A stretch of 64,000 nucleotides of DNA from contig JAIUJO010000070.1 of NCBI GenBank assembly GCA_023846275.1, forward strand, positions 1,500,501-1,564,500, written 5' to 3'. Both the position numbers and the translations under genes were made by a program. Numbering within the stretch: position 1 is the first letter of the stretch; each line of letters opens with the position of its first letter. The notes under the pieces are model-generated. The model was not told where the DNA came from, searched no databases, and was given only the letters and a program-made list of their open reading frames with translations. The stretch is from Vanilla planifolia (Eukaryota > Streptophyta > Magnoliopsida > Asparagales > Orchidaceae). Below, one piece after another: positions 40,204 through 53,560 of this stretch.

Positions 40204-42034
40204 TTGTGGGTGTGCATGCCTGTATGCATGTGTATACTTCTACATGTGTGAATGAGTTTGTGCATGTGTACTTGAGTGTGCATGTGTGTGTGTTAGCTTG
40301 CACGTGTTTGTTCATGTGTGTGTGTGTTGTTGTGTGTGAGGGTGTGTGGTTGTGTGTGCATGCATATATAAGTGTGGCTGTATGCATACAAACATGAGTG
40401 TGTGCTTGCACTCCTATATATATGGTTGTGTTTTGTGAGTGCATGCCCATGTGTGTGTTTTTGTGTGTGAATGTACATCTATATGTGTGCTTATGCAAGT
40501 GTGAATACACATGTGTGTATGTGCATGTGTGCACCTAAGCATGGGTGTGTCCATGTGTATGTTTTTGAGTGTACAATTGTGTGGACCTATGCACACTTGA
40601 TTGTGTGTCTATGTTTGCTTCTGTGTGTGCATGTGTGAATGCCTGTGTACATGTACATGCGTTTGTAGTTGTGTGTATTCTTAAGTGTGTGTGCATTCAT
40701 GCTTTTATCTATGTTTGCATGTGCATGCATCTGTGCGCATGTGTGCATGTGGGTATGCATATGTGCATGAATGCACAAGTATTTGTATGTGGGTGTGCAT
40801 GCATGTGTGAAAGTTTGTGCATTTGTAAGTGCATGTGTCCACGTGCAGGTGTACATATATTTGAATGAGCGTATGTGAGCATTTGTGTGTGTGGGTGTGT
40901 TCTTATGTATACATGCATTTGTGTGTGTTTGTTTGTGTTCATGTGCTCTTATATATGAATCTGTATGCAAGTGTGTGAATGTGTGTTTGTATGTTCATGT
41001 GTGTGTAAGTGTGCATGTGTGCGAGTACGTATGTGTCTGTGTGTGTGCTTGAGTGATTATATGTGTGCATGTCTATCTGCATTCGTGTGTGTGTTTGGAT
41101 GTTTTTAAGCTTGCATATGTGTTTGTGTACTTGTATGGGTGCTTGTGAAATTATGTACCTATGTGGGTGCATGTACCTATGTATATGTATGTCTTTGTGT
41201 ATTCATTGGTATGCACATGTGGGTATGTGTGTCTATGTGTGTGCTTGGATGTGTGTGTGTGCATGTGTGTATGTATGCATGTGCACATATCTGTGTATGT
41301 GTGTGTGCTTGTTTATGTGCATGTTTGTATACGTGTGTAGCTATGTGTGTATGCATAAGTGTGCCAGTGTGTGGCTGTGTTTGTATGTACATGTGCATGT
41401 GTGTACATGTGTGAGTGTGTATGTACATGTGTTTGTATATATGTTTGTCTATGTGTGTGCATGTGTGTGTGTGTTTGTATGTGTGTGTGGGAGTGTAGTT
41501 TTTGACACACCTATGTGTATGTGTGTTTCCATGATTATGTATCTCTGTGCGGGTGTGTATGTCTGTGTGTGTGACGACATTCACCAACATATGTATGCCT
41601 GTGAGCATGCATATATAAGTGTGAGTTTGTGTGCAAATGTGTTTGTGTTGGCATGTATGCAAGTGTGTGCATGGGTGTTCGAGCATGTGCGTGTGTGCAT
41701 GTATGTGTTTGTTCATGATTGTGCATGTGTGTTTATGTGCATTCTTGTGTGAGCTTGAGAGTATGTAGCTGTGCATGTGTAAGTTTCTATGCATGTGTGT
41801 GCATGTGTCTAGGTATGTGGGTGTGTTTGTGTTTCTACTTGTGTGTGAATGTGTGCATTGCATTTGTGTGCATACTTATGTGTATGCGCACATGTGTACA
41901 TGTATAGGTGCATGTGTTTACATGGTTGCAAGTATGTGTGTGTGCGTGTGTGTGAGCTTTTTTGCATGTGTGTGTGTATGCATGTATGTGTGTGTGCATG
42001 TGTAAGCTTGTGTTTATCTTTGTATGTGTGTGTG

Positions 42035-44200
42035 TGGGTGTGCATGGATGCATGCATGTATGCGTGAGCATGTGCTTTGTTCATGAGTATATGTGATTTG
42101 TTTGTGTGTGTACTTGTGTATACCTTTGTGTGTATGTATCTTTATGTGCATGTGCGTGTGCATGTGCATGTGAGTGTGTGAAGGTGTGTGCATTTTTATG
42201 TTTGCGTGTGTGGGTGCAGCGCATATATGCATGTTTGTATTTGTGCATATGTGTAAGTGTGAGTGCATACATGATTGTGCATGTGTGTGCATGTTAGTGT
42301 GTGTGTGTGTGTCTATGTCTGTATGTATGTGCATGCATTTAAGCTTGCATAAGTGTGTATGCATGCTCGTGCATGTGTGTGTGTATGTGCATCTGTGTGT
42401 GCATGCAAATAAGTGGGTGGATGTAGGTGCATGTGTGAGTGTGTGTACATGTGTATGCATGGGTGAAAATATGTGTGTGCGAGTGTGTGAGTGCCTATGT
42501 TTGTTATTGTGTATATGCTCATGAGTGTGTGTGTGTGTGAGTGCATGATTGTGCATGTGACATGATTGCATGTGTAAAAGCATTTGTTCATGCGTGCAAG
42601 CATGTTTACGTGTGTGTGTGCGCGTGTACATGCATATACATTTGTATATGTACAGATATGTTGTGTGGGTGCATGTGGGTGTGTGCATGGATACTTAGCA
42701 TGCATTTGTGATTGTGCTTTGTGTAGGTGTATATGTGCATGCAGTTGTGTAGGTGTGCATGTGTGTGTTTTCATGTGTGCATGTTTGTGTTCACGTATGT
42801 GAACATGACATTTTGTGCATATGTCTATCTATGTGTGCATGTGTTTTGTATGTGCGTGTGTGTTTGCATGTGCATATTTGTTATTGAATGTGTGTGTGCA
42901 TATGAATGTGCATGTTTGACTATGTATATGTGTGTGTATAGGTGTGCATGTGCATGTGTGTATGTGTCTATGCTTGTGTGTGTAGTTATGTTTATGTATG
43001 TGTTTTTGCGTGTGCATGTGTGTGTACATATGCATGTGTATATTCTTGTGTTCCTAAGTTTGTATGCATGTGTGTGCATGCATGTGCATTTGTGTGTGGT
43101 TTGTATAGGTTGGTTCGTGTGCATATATTTGTATGTGTGCAAGTGTGTTGTGAGTATGTGTGTGGATTGCATGTATGGGTGGGTATACAAACTTTTATAT
43201 GATTGTGTCCATGCATGAGTGTGTGTGCAAGCATGTGTGTGCTTATACACATCTTTGTGTGTGTCTACACTTGCTTATAAGTGTGTGTGATTAGGAACGT
43301 GTATGCTTATGCATGGATGCACATGTGTGTGTGTGTCTCTATGTGTGAGTGTGTGTGTCAATGTGTAGATGCATGTGTGTGTACATGCACATGTGTTCAT
43401 GTGATTGTGTGTGTTATGCATGAATATGTGTGGATGTGTGTGGATGTGGGTATGTGGCTATGTGTATTCATATGTGTGCACATGTGTGTTTGTTCTTGTG
43501 CATTTTTGGTTTGTGTGCACACACATGAGCTTGAGTGTACTTGTTAATGTTCATGTGTCTTTATGTCTTTGTGGCTATGTGATTGAGTGTGTGTACATGT
43601 GTGTGTCTATGTGCTTGTGCATGTGCTTGTGCATGTATCTATGTGTGTGTGTGTTGGTTTGTGTGTGTGCATGTGCATGGGTGTGTGTACACTTGCATGT
43701 GTGTGTGAGTGTGTGTTAAGTGTTTGGCATGTAGATGTGTGTGTTTATTTGTGTTTGTGTGAATCTCCATACATGTGTATGTGTGTAACTACATGGCATG
43801 TGGGTGTTTCTATGTGTGTACATGATTGCATGTTTGTGTGTGTGCTTGTGTGTGTGCACATAGGCTTGTGTATGCTTGCATGCATGTGTGTGCATGCACA
43901 TGTGTGTGTGCATATGTGTGATTGTGGATATATTTGTATGTGTGTGCTTGTGTTTGCTTGTACGTGGTTGTGTGTTCCTATTTTTGCATGTGTGTGCTTG
44001 TTCGTGCAGTACGTTCATATGTATGTGTGATTCATTTGTGCATGTGTGAGAGCTTGTGTGTGTGAATATTTGTGTGCAATCTTGCATTTGTGTATGTTTG
44101 CATGTTTTTGCATCTATCTATGTAGCTCTGTGAATGTGTGTTCGTGCTTGTGTGCTTGCGTACTGCATGCATGATTGTATGTATGTTGGTGTGCAAGCAT
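42035..44200 (+). repeat. Shared block 1 in U2 (partner 14,300-16,340)
   Basis: This is the partner of the 14.3-16.3 kb block. It holds the tgacattttg marker at 42,806 and a TTTGTATAGGTTGG island near 43,090 that I could not place in U1. The stretch is TG-rich array throughout and has no gene. Confidence 0.6.
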
Positions 44201-46770
44201 TATTTTATGTTTGTGTACTTTTACAAGCATGTGTGCACATGCATGTGTATGTGTGTGTGTGTGTGTGAGCGTATTGTGTGCATTTGTGTGTCTATGTATG
44301 TGTGCATTTGTGAGTGTTTGTGATTATGTGTTTGTGTGCATGTGTGCTTATATATGCATGTATATGTGTGGGTTTATGTGGGTGTGTGCATGAGTACTTA
44401 TGTGTGTGTTCTCGAGTGATAGTGTGTGTGTACTTGTGTGGGCACGTGTGCTTGCAAGTACTTATTTATGTGCGTGTGCCAATGTGTGTGTGTTTGTGCA
44501 TTCATTAGTGTATGCATGTGAGCATGTGTCCTTGCAAGTGTGATTTTATGTGTTGCATGTTTGTGTGTGTGTGCTTGTATGTGTGTGTATGCGTGTGCAT
44601 GTGTATATGTGTGTGTATGTGTGTATGCATTTTTATGTGTGTTGGTGTGCTTGTGTTTGTGTGTGCGAACATGTGCATGTATGTGTATGCATATATGTGT
44701 GTGCATATGCATGTTTATTTGTGTGTGTAAGCACTTTTTTGCATGAATGTGTTTATGTGTGTGTGTGCATCAGTACCTATGTCTATGTAGGTGTGTATGC
44801 TTGTTTGTATGTGTTTGAGTAAGGGCACACATTTGTATATGCCTACATGTGTGTGCTTTTTTGTGTTTGTAAGTTTGTGCATGTGTTTGTTGGACTATGT
44901 GTGTTTTTTTGCCTATATGATGCATGTGTGTAGATGTTAGTTTGTGTGTGTGCATGTGTGTATGTGTTGATGTGTTTGTGTGTGTGTTTGCATGCCTACA
45001 GGTGTGTGCATGGGTGTGCTTACATGTGCACAGGTGTATGCATATATTTTTGTGTATGAGTGTGTACACGTGTATGTGTGCATGCCTACGTGTGCATGTG
45101 AGTATGTGTGAATGCTTGTGCATGTGTGCATGCATGAGGGCCTATACAAGTGCATGTGCATGTATGTGTGTGTGTGTGCTTATGTTTGTTTATGTGTGTG
45201 TGTGTGCTTCTGTGTGTGCATGTGTGCATATGTGTGGGTGTTCATGAGTGCATCTATGAATATGTGTAAGTGCAAATGCATGTGTCTATGTGGCTATGCA
45301 TATACAAGTATGTTTGTGTGTGTGCAAGTATATTTGTATGTTTGTGTGAGTGTTTGGGAATGTGTAAGCATGTGTATGTATGTGCACATGTGCATTGTGC
45401 ATGTGTAAATGTGTGTATGTATGTGCATGTGCTTGTGTGTATATGTATATGCATGTTTGAGTGCGTCCAATTGAGTGTGTGCATATGTTTGCATAAGTGT
45501 GTGTATCCTTTTTTGTGTGCATTTGTGAATTTTTGTGGGTGTACATGTGCACATGTTTGTGTGTGTACATGTGCACATGTTTGTGTGTGTGCATGTCCGT
45601 GCGAGAGTGTGTGTGCATGCATGTTTATGTATGTGCATGCAAGCGAGAGTGTTTGTTTGTCTGTGTATGTGTGAATGTGTATTTGATTTTTTGTGTGTTA
45701 ATGTGTGTGTGCATGTGCATTTTTGTCGACTTGTGTTATATTGTGTGTGCATGTGTACATATATTTGTATGTGTGTGTGTGTATATCTATGTGGTGTAGG
45801 TGCGATTGCATGTGGGTTCTTATGAGCATGTATGTGTACTTGTGCATTTGTATGTGTGTTTGAGTGCACGTGTGTACGCATTTGTGTTTGTACATGTGTG
45901 TGTGTCTTATGTGTTTGTATGTGTAATTTAGTATGTGTGGTCTGAATGTAGGTCCATGTGTGTGCATCCATGCTTGTGTGTGCACCTATGCATGTGTTTT
46001 GTGCATGTGCGTATGTGTGTGCATGAGTTTGTGTTCTTGTGAGTGCAAGTGTATATATGTGTGTACAAGTGTGCTTGTGTGTGCATGTTAGTATTTATGT
46101 GTGTGTATGCATGTGTTTGTGCACATGCCCAAGTGCATGTATGCATGTGAACAAGCATGTGTGTGAATTCATGTGTGCATGCATGCATACATGTGTGTGT
46201 TTATGCAAGCTTATATGTACATGTGAATGTGTATGTATGTGGTTGTGTGTGTGTGTGTGCATGCATACAGACATATATGCACATCTATGTATATGTGTGT
46301 GTGTGTGTTTGTGATTTTATGTGTGTGTTTTGGTGTGTGTTTGAGTGTATCTACATATATGCATGTGCATGTGCTTAATTCTGAATGTGTTTGTGTGTGT
46401 ACTTGTGTGTGTACTTGTGTTTTTGTTTGTTTATAGATGTGTGTGCTTGTATGTGTAAGTGTATATATGTGTGCATATGTTTGTCTATGTGTATGTGCAT
46501 ACAAGTGTGCTAGTAGATGCATGTGCATCTGTGCTTGCGCATATGTTTGTGTTTGTATGTGCAAGTGTGTGTGAATGTGTGAGTCTATGTGTCTGTACAT
46601 CATACAAGTGTGTGATTGCATGTGTATATGAGTTTCTTTGCATTTGACTGCATGTGTGTTCTTGTGTGTGAATGTGGGCTTGTGCATATTTTTGTGTGTG
46701 CAGCATTATGCAAGTGTTTATGTCTATTCATGCACACATGTGTGAATATGTGTGTGTGTGCATGCATGTT
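44200..46770 (+). repeat. Shared block 2 in U2 (partner 16,340-18,870), strong homology
   Basis: This is the partner of 16.34-18.87 kb. It has the same markers in the same order and spacing, with small insertions and deletions. It carries a 24-bp exact tandem duplication at 45,541-45,588. Homology ends near 46,770, where the large U2-only block begins. Confidence 0.9.
45541..45588 (+). repeat. Exact 24-bp tandem duplication, U2
   Basis: Two adjacent copies of a 24-base unit containing gtacatgtgcacatgtttgt begin at 45,541 and 45,565. Each copy holds the self-complementary word acatgtgcacatgt. Confidence 0.95.
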
Positions 46771-47904
46771 TGTTCATGGGTGTGTGTGTGTGTGTGTTTG
46801 TATATATGCATGTGTGAGGGCCTGTGTGTGCATAAATGTGCATGCTTATAATAGGAATGTGTGTGTGCATGCTTGTCTGTGTAGGTGTCTGTGTTTATAT
46901 ATGTGCACTTGTGTGTGTGTGTGTGTGAGTTCTTGCATATGTGTGTCCATGTGACTTTACATCATTGTGTATGTGTGTGCATGCATGTTTGTTTATGTTT
47001 GTGTGTGTGTATGTGCTTGTCTATGTGTGCATGTGTTTGTACATCAGTGCAAGTGTGCATGTGCAAGCATGTTTGTTTTTGCTTTTTTGTGCATGTGTGT
47101 GAGCACGTGTGCATGTTTGCTCATGTGTGAGTGTATGTATATTTATGTAGATGTTTGTATTTATATGTGCATGTTTATGTGTGTGTTTGTGTGTATGTAT
47201 GTGCGTGCTTGTACATATGTATGTGTACATGTGTATGTGTGTGATTCTGCATGCATGTTTGTATGTCTTTTTAAGGCTGTGTCATGTGTGTGTGTGTGCT
47301 TCAGTGTACATGAGTGCATGTTTGTCTTTGTGCATGCATGTGTGTGTGTGTGTGCATGTGTGTGTTTGTTTGTGTGGGCATATGTGTATGTGCCTTCATG
47401 TTTGCAAATGAGTTTATGCATGTGCTTGCTCGTGCATGCTCAAAGTTATGTGTGTGTTTTGCATTTGTATGTATGCATGGGTACATGCCTTTGTTTGTTT
47501 ATGTATGTGAGTGTGCAAGTGCATGTGTATACATGAGTGCACTTGTGTGTACATGTGTGCTTATGTGTTGGCAAGTGTGTATGCATGCATGTGTTTTTGC
47601 ATGCATGTGTGTGTGTAAATAAATGTGTAGATGTGTGTGTGTGCATGTGAGTTTGCATTATTATTCATGTACGTGTGTGTGTGCTTATGCACATGCATTT
47701 TTGTGTGCATGTGTATAAGTGTGTGTGTGCGTGTGTAGATGCACATATTTGTGTGTACATATGCATGTGCATGCATGTTTGTGTGTGCCAAAGTGTCTGT
47801 TTATGGGTTTGTCTATGTGCAAGTGCATGTGTGTTCAGGTGTGTGGTTATGTGTGGGTGAAGATCTATCTGAATGGCTATGCACATGCTTTTGTGTATGT
47901 GTAT

Positions 47905-48240
47905 GTTCCTGCTTGTGTGTGTATGTGTCCATAAGTGCGTATGTGTGTTTGTGAGTGTGTGCAATTTATACATGTGCTTGTGTGTGTGTGTGTTTCGTGG
48001 TGTCTATGTTTGGGTGTGTGTGTGTGCATATGTGCATGTTTATGTGCTTATGCATGTTTGTGTGCTTATACATGTCTATGTATGTGTGTGTTCCTGCTTG
48101 TGTGTGTATGTGTTCATAAGTGTGTACGTGTGTTTGTGAGTGTGTGCATTTTATGCTTGTGCTTGTGTGTGTGTGTCATGGTGTCTATGTTTGTGTGTGT
48201 GTGTGTGTGCATATGTGCATGTTTATGTGCTTATGCATGA
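47905..48240 (+). repeat. Tandem duplication of about 181-185 bp inside the U2-only block
   Basis: Copy 1 starts at 47,905 and copy 2 at 48,090; both begin gttcctgcttgtgtgtgtat. They share the following words in order, up to a gcttatgcatg word. The spacing is 185 bp at the start and 181 bp at the gtgtctatg word (48,000 and 48,181). Copies differ by scattered substitutions and a few small indels. Confidence 0.95.
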
Positions 48241-51200
48241 ATGTGTATGTACGTGTTTGTATGCAAGCACATGAGTGTGTTAATATGTGTGGGTGTGTGC
48301 AAGTGTTGCTTGTGTGTGCCTGTGTGTGTGTGCATGTGCATGTAAGAACATGTGTGTGTGTGTTTTGGTGCACATACCAATGTGTGTATCTTTGTGTGGG
48401 TGTGCATGCACATGTGCATCAGTGTATTTCTTCATGCATGTATGTCTACACAAATGTGTGTGTGTGTGTATACATGTGCTTTTGTGTTGTTATGTGTATT
48501 CATGTGTGTATGTGCATGTGCATTTTGCAAATTTATGAACGTGTGTGTCTGTGAATGTATGTGGGACTACATATATGAGCATGTTCGTGCACATGTATGT
48601 TCATATGCAATTGTGCATGTGTGTTAGTTCATGTGCAAGGGTGTGTGTATAAGTATAGTTTTGCAAGTGTGTGTGCCTGAGTTTGCATCATTATGTGTGT
48701 GTGTGTGCGCATGTGCATTTGGATGTGTGTGCGCATGTGCATGTGTGGGCATATTTTTGTGTGTTCATGAGTGTGTGGGTGTACTTGTTTGCATGTGTAC
48801 ATGTGTTTATAGCAGATGTGTGTGTGTGCATGTGCATGTGTGTGCTTGTGTTTACGTACATGTGTGTGCACACTCAAATGTGTGCATTCATGGATGTGCA
48901 TGTATATGTATGTGTGTTAGTGTGCATGCTTGTGTGTTTGTACATGTGTGTGTGTGTGCATACTTGTCTGGGTATGTGTGCATTTGTGTGTATGGATGTA
49001 TGTGTATGTGCATGTGTGTGTTTATAGAAATATGTGTGTATTTTCTTCTTTGTGTTTGAGTGCACATATGCATGTGCTTGTGTGCACATGTTGTGTGCAT
49101 ATATGCATGTGTTTGTAAGTATTTGTGCATGAGTTTGTGTGCATGTTCATGTGGGTGTGTGTGTGCATATGAGTATGCGTGGGTGTGTGTCTATATAACT
49201 ATGTCTATTTGCATGTGTTTGTTCATGTGTGTCTGTCTGCATTTGTACATGTGCATCATTATGTGTATGTTGCCTACGTATGTTGCTTGTGTATGTGTAT
49301 GGGTGTCTATGTATGTATAGCTATGTGTGAGTGTTTGTGCACATGTGTATTTTTTTGTGTGTTTTATGAGGGTGTGTGTGCATGGCCATATACATGTGTG
49401 TTTACATGTGTGTCCATGTGCATATGTGTATATGTGCATTTATGTACCTATTTGTGATAGTGTTTACATGCATGTATATGTGTCTCTATACGCGTGCATG
49501 CCTATTTTTGTGTACATGTTTGTGTGCATGTGTGTACAATTGTGCCCATTTGTTTGTCCATGTGTCTATACATGTTTGTATATGTGTGTGTTCATGTGCA
49601 TGTGTACATTCCCACATATGTGTGTTGTGTGTGTGCATGCATCTTTGTGTTTATGCATGTGCTTATGTGTGTGTGTGTGTGTTTATGTGTTTGTTTGAGC
49701 TTTTATGCATACATGCAAGCCTGTGTGTGCATGTGTATTACATGAGTGTGCATGTGTGCTTTTTTTAGGAGCATACATGTGGTTGTGTGAATATACATTT
49801 GTATGTGTGTGTGTGTGTGTATGTTTTTGTGTTTTAATGTGTGTGTACATGTGCATGCATTTATGTGTGAATGCATGTCTATGTGCATGAGAGCTTGTGT
49901 GTGCATATGTGTGTGTTCTTTTGCATGTGCATGTGAGTACATATTGTTTGCTCGAGCTTCTACATGTGCATTTGCATGTGTGCATGGGTACATGCACAGA
50001 TGTGCGTGTGTGTTTGTTTGTGTGCATGCTTATGCATGTGTCTATATGGATTCATATATGTGTGTACATCTGTGTGCACATGCATGTTTGTGAATGTTTC
50101 TATGGGCATTGGCAAACATGCATACATGTGGGTGTGTGTGTGTGTGTGAATATGTATGTGTGTGTGAGAGTATGCATGTGTGTGTGTGTGCTTATTTGTG
50201 TGTGTATGTGTGGGTGTGTATGCATGTGTGTATATGTGCATGTGTGCTTTTCTGTGTGTGTTTGTGCATATGGTTGTTTGTGTGTGTATGTGTGTGTGTG
50301 TACATTCCTATGGTGTTTGTGTGTTCATGTGCATGTGTATTCATCTATGTGGGTGTGATTATGTATGTGTTGTTTTGTTTGTGTGTGTCTATTTATGTGC
50401 ATTTGTGTGTGTATATGCATGAGTGCCTGTGGTTGTGCATGTGTGTACCTATACATATGCATGTGTGTTTTTGCTTGAGGGTGTGTGTGTATGCGTTTTT
50501 GTGGATTTGTGTGTGTGTGTGAATTTGAGCATGTGTGATTGTGTATGTGTGTGTGCATGTTTCACTTATTTGCATGTATATGGGTGGGTGTGTATGGTCT
50601 TAGTTGCATGCATGTGAGTGTATTTGTGCATCCATGTGTGAGTGTGTGTATGTGTTTGTGTGCACATGCATGTTTGTGCTTCTGTTCATGTGTGAGTGTT
50701 TATGCACCTATTTTTATGTAGGTGTGAGTATTGTGCATCAATGTCTGTGTATGTGTGCATGTGCCTACATGTGTGTGCTCGATTGTGTGCATGCATGTTT
50801 ACGTGTTTGCATATGTGTGTGCTTGTGAGTGCATAGGTGTGCTTATGTAAGTCCTCATGTGTTCATGTGTGTGCATGTGTATGTGTGCTTGTGTGTGCAA
50901 GTGTGTGGTTATGTATATGTGTGTGGATGTGTATGGCTACATGCATTTAAATATTTATAGGTGAGTGTGTGTCTACGAGTGTGTGTTTGAATGTGTGCAT
51001 GTGTGAGGTTGGGGGGTGTATGTGCATATGTGTTTGTGTATGAGTGTACATGTGCATGTGTGTCTTCGTATGTGCATGTGTGTGCTTGTTTATGTGTGTG
51101 TGTGTGTGTTTGTGCATCTTCATATTGTTATGCATGTGTGCACATGAGCTTGTGTGAATGTGTTTGTGAGTGTATGTGCATGTGTGTATATATGCATGTG

Positions 51201-51757
51201 AAAGTGTTTTCTTACATATGTTTGTGCACGTGTTTCAATGCTTATTCATTTGTGTGCATGTGTGCATGAACATGTGTGAATGGGTGTCTATGCATGTGTG
51301 CATTTATGTTGCTAATGTATGGATGTATGCATATGTATGTGTATTTGCAAGTGTGTGTAAACATGTCTATATGTGTGCATGCATGCATGTGTGTGTGTGT
51401 GTGTGCATATGTGAGTTTGGTGTATGTACATGTACTGATTTTGGTGTGTGTGAGCCTTTATGTGTGCATGTTTATGCTTGTGTAGGTGTGTATATGTGTG
51501 CATGTGTGGCCGTGCATGCTGTGTGAGTAACAGTGTGTACATGCAAGTGTGTTCATTCGTTCATGCGTGTGTGCATGCGTGTGTGTGTGTGCTTGTGTGT
51601 ATGTATGTGTATGTGCATGTGTGTGTTTATGTGTGGGTTATTCTTGTGATTGTGTATGTGTGCATGAGTTTGAGCACGTACATGCATGTGGTTTTTTTCT
51701 TGTTGTGTGAGTGTATTTGCATGCATGTGTTTGCGTGCATGTCAGATGTCAGTGTTT

Positions 51758-51768
51758 GAGAGAGAGAA
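51758..51768 (+). repeat. GA run, the only one seen in the window
   Basis: A short purine run (gagagagagaa) breaks the pyrimidine-purine alternation. The U1 partner near 19,170-19,190 has plain TG instead, so the run is specific to U2 and lies at the right edge of the U2-only block. Confidence 0.9.
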
Positions 51769-51774
51769 TGTGTG

Positions 51775-53560
51775 TGTGTGTGTGTGTGCATGAGCATGCG
51801 TGTTTGCCTTCATGTATCCATGTATATGCACATGTGAGTGTGTATGTGTGTGCATGTATGTGTGCATGTGCTGTGTGTAAGGTTGTATGCTTGCATGTGT
51901 GTCCATTTTTACATGCGTGCATGTGTGTGTTATGTGTGAGGGCATGCATGTGCTCATGCATGCATTTGTGTAGGTTATCCTTGTGTTTGTGCATGCATTT
52001 GTGCATATGTGTATGAGTTTGTGCACATGAAGGCATATGTTTTTTTTAATGTGTGTGTGTGTGTGTGCATATGGTTGTGTGTGCAATTACTTATGTGCAT
52101 GTGTGCTTGAGTGTGTCTATGTGCATGCATGTGTGTATGCATATGCATGTGTGTGTATATTTGTTTGCATAAGCATGTATGCATGTTTGCACATTTGTTG
52201 TGCCTGTGTGTGCGTGTTAATACATTTGCAAGCATGTGTGCTATTGTGTGTATGCATGTGTGTGTGTGTATGTGTGGGCATACATGATCATGTGTGTATG
52301 CATCTTTGTGAGCATGTGTTTGAGCCTGTGTTTTTCCATCTGTGTGTATATTTATGCATGTTTGTGTAGTTTTTTATTCATATGCATGCATGGGTGCATT
52401 TGTATACGCATGCACAAGACTGTGCACATGTGTACTTGTGTGTGTATGCATGTGTGTGTGCATGTAAGCGTGTGGGTGTGCATGTGAATATGTGTTTTAG
52501 TGAGCATTTGTGTATGTACGTGTGTGCATGGGTGGGCATTGTTTGTATATATGCATATGATTGCATGGGTGCATGTGAGTGCACATATGCATGTGTATTT
52601 CAACGTGTGTGTGTGTGAGTGTGTGTGTGAAGTTTTGTGCATTTGCATATGTGTGTATAAATGTGTATGCACGTGAGTCTTTGTGTGTGTGTATGCACAC
52701 ATGAGTGCATGTGTGTTTTGTGAGTGAATGTGCATGTGTGTGTATGGGCATGTGTGCTAATTTGTCTATGTATTTGTGTGTGTGTGTGTTTGTTTATGTG
52801 TGTTTATGTACATCTATGTATTTGTGTGTGCATGCTTATGCATTTGTATTTGTGTGTGTTTTTTTATGTGTGTATGCATGTGTTTTTGCATGAGTGCGTG
52901 TATAATTATGTTTGTGCATGTGAGTATGTGCACATGAATGTTCATGCTTGTGTGAATATATGAGTGCCTGCACATGCGAGCATGTTTGTTTGCACATATT
53001 CATCTATGTTTATGCTTGTGTATGCATGTGTGAATGTTTGTTAAGGTGTGTGTGGGCATGCATAAGTGTGTAAGCTTGCCATTTTTGCTTGTGAAATTAT
53101 GTGTATGTGCATCAATTCCTGTAAGTGTCTTTGTGTTCATGTGTGCATGCATGTAGGTGTGTAGGTGCATGTGTGCACATGTGTGCATGTAAGCAAGTGT
53201 GTGTGTGTGTGCATGTGAGTTAGTGTGTATGTGCATGCTTGTGTGTGGAGGACATGTGTTAGTGTTTGTGTCTATGTGTGCATGTGTGTGTGTGTGTAAG
53301 TGTAAGCATGCATGCGTGTGTGTGTGGATGTGTGCATATGTGTGAATGTGTGCATATGTCTGTGTATGTATGTGTGCTTATTCATGTATGTGTATGTGTG
53401 TATTTAAGTTTATGTGAGCGTGAATGTGTGTGCATGTGTTTGTTCTTGTCTGTGTTCTTGTATATGCAAATGAGGGTGTTCATGTGTGTTTATGTGCATG
53501 AGTTCATGTGCATGTGTATGTGTGTATGCATGTGTGTTTATTTGTGCATGTGTGTGTGCA
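51775..53560 (+). repeat. Shared block 3 in U2 (partner 19,190-21,100)
   Basis: This block is collinear with 19.19-21.1 kb. It has a single attacttatgtg word at 52,086 where U1 has an 18-bp duplication. It is otherwise TG-rich array with no gene. Confidence 0.9.

Larger units (their letters stand above)
14000..41900 (+). repeat. U1: higher-order repeat unit, about 27.7 kb
   Basis: This is the first complete unit in the window. Its left edge is approximate: the earliest marker I can pair with U2 is at 14,335 (partner 42,070). Its right edge is set by where U2 markers begin. Between 14.3 and 37.07 kb it is collinear with U2 (42.0-64.0 kb) in direct orientation, interrupted by copy-specific blocks. 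The last part, 37.07-41.9 kb, has no U2 partner because the window ends first. Unit boundaries in a tandem array are arbitrary, so these limits are a choice of phase. Confidence 0.75.
37065..41900 (+). repeat. Tail of U1 without a U2 partner in the window
   Basis: This is TG-rich array with no gene. Its U2 equivalent would lie past position 64,000. A weak U0 match exists at 40,133 (gtgagtca, partner 12,641, offset 27,492). Irregular islands include an 11-base T run at 38,839-38,849, a purine tract at 40,188-40,200, and a word-rich stretch with CACACC and CATTCACCAACAT at 41,503-41,592. Confidence 0.7.
46770..51775 (+). repeat. Copy-specific block of about 4.7 kb present in U2 only
   Basis: The U1/U2 offset jumps from 27,900 at 18,721/46,621 to 32,588 at 19,215/51,803, so U2 holds about 4.7 kb with no partner in U1. 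Composition matches the rest of the array: T/G-rich + strand, no gene, no transposon. It contains a 181-185-bp tandem duplication (47,905-48,240) and, just before its end, the window's only GA run (51,758-51,768). I looked for a match to the equally long U1-only block at 28.69-33.48 kb and saw none. It could be an insertion in U2 or a deletion in U1; the matching U0 position lies outside the window. Confidence 0.75.

Noticed and set aside
14000..41900. U1/U2 similarity as an assembly artefact that duplicated one unit
   Set aside because: The copies differ by many substitutions, unit-specific duplications and kilobase-scale indels, so they are real separate sequences. Collapse or miscounting of further units remains possible.
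45541..45588. CRISPR-like short direct repeats
   Set aside because: The repeats are adjacent or irregularly spaced, have no unique spacers, and lie within eukaryote-type simple-sequence DNA with no cas-like gene.
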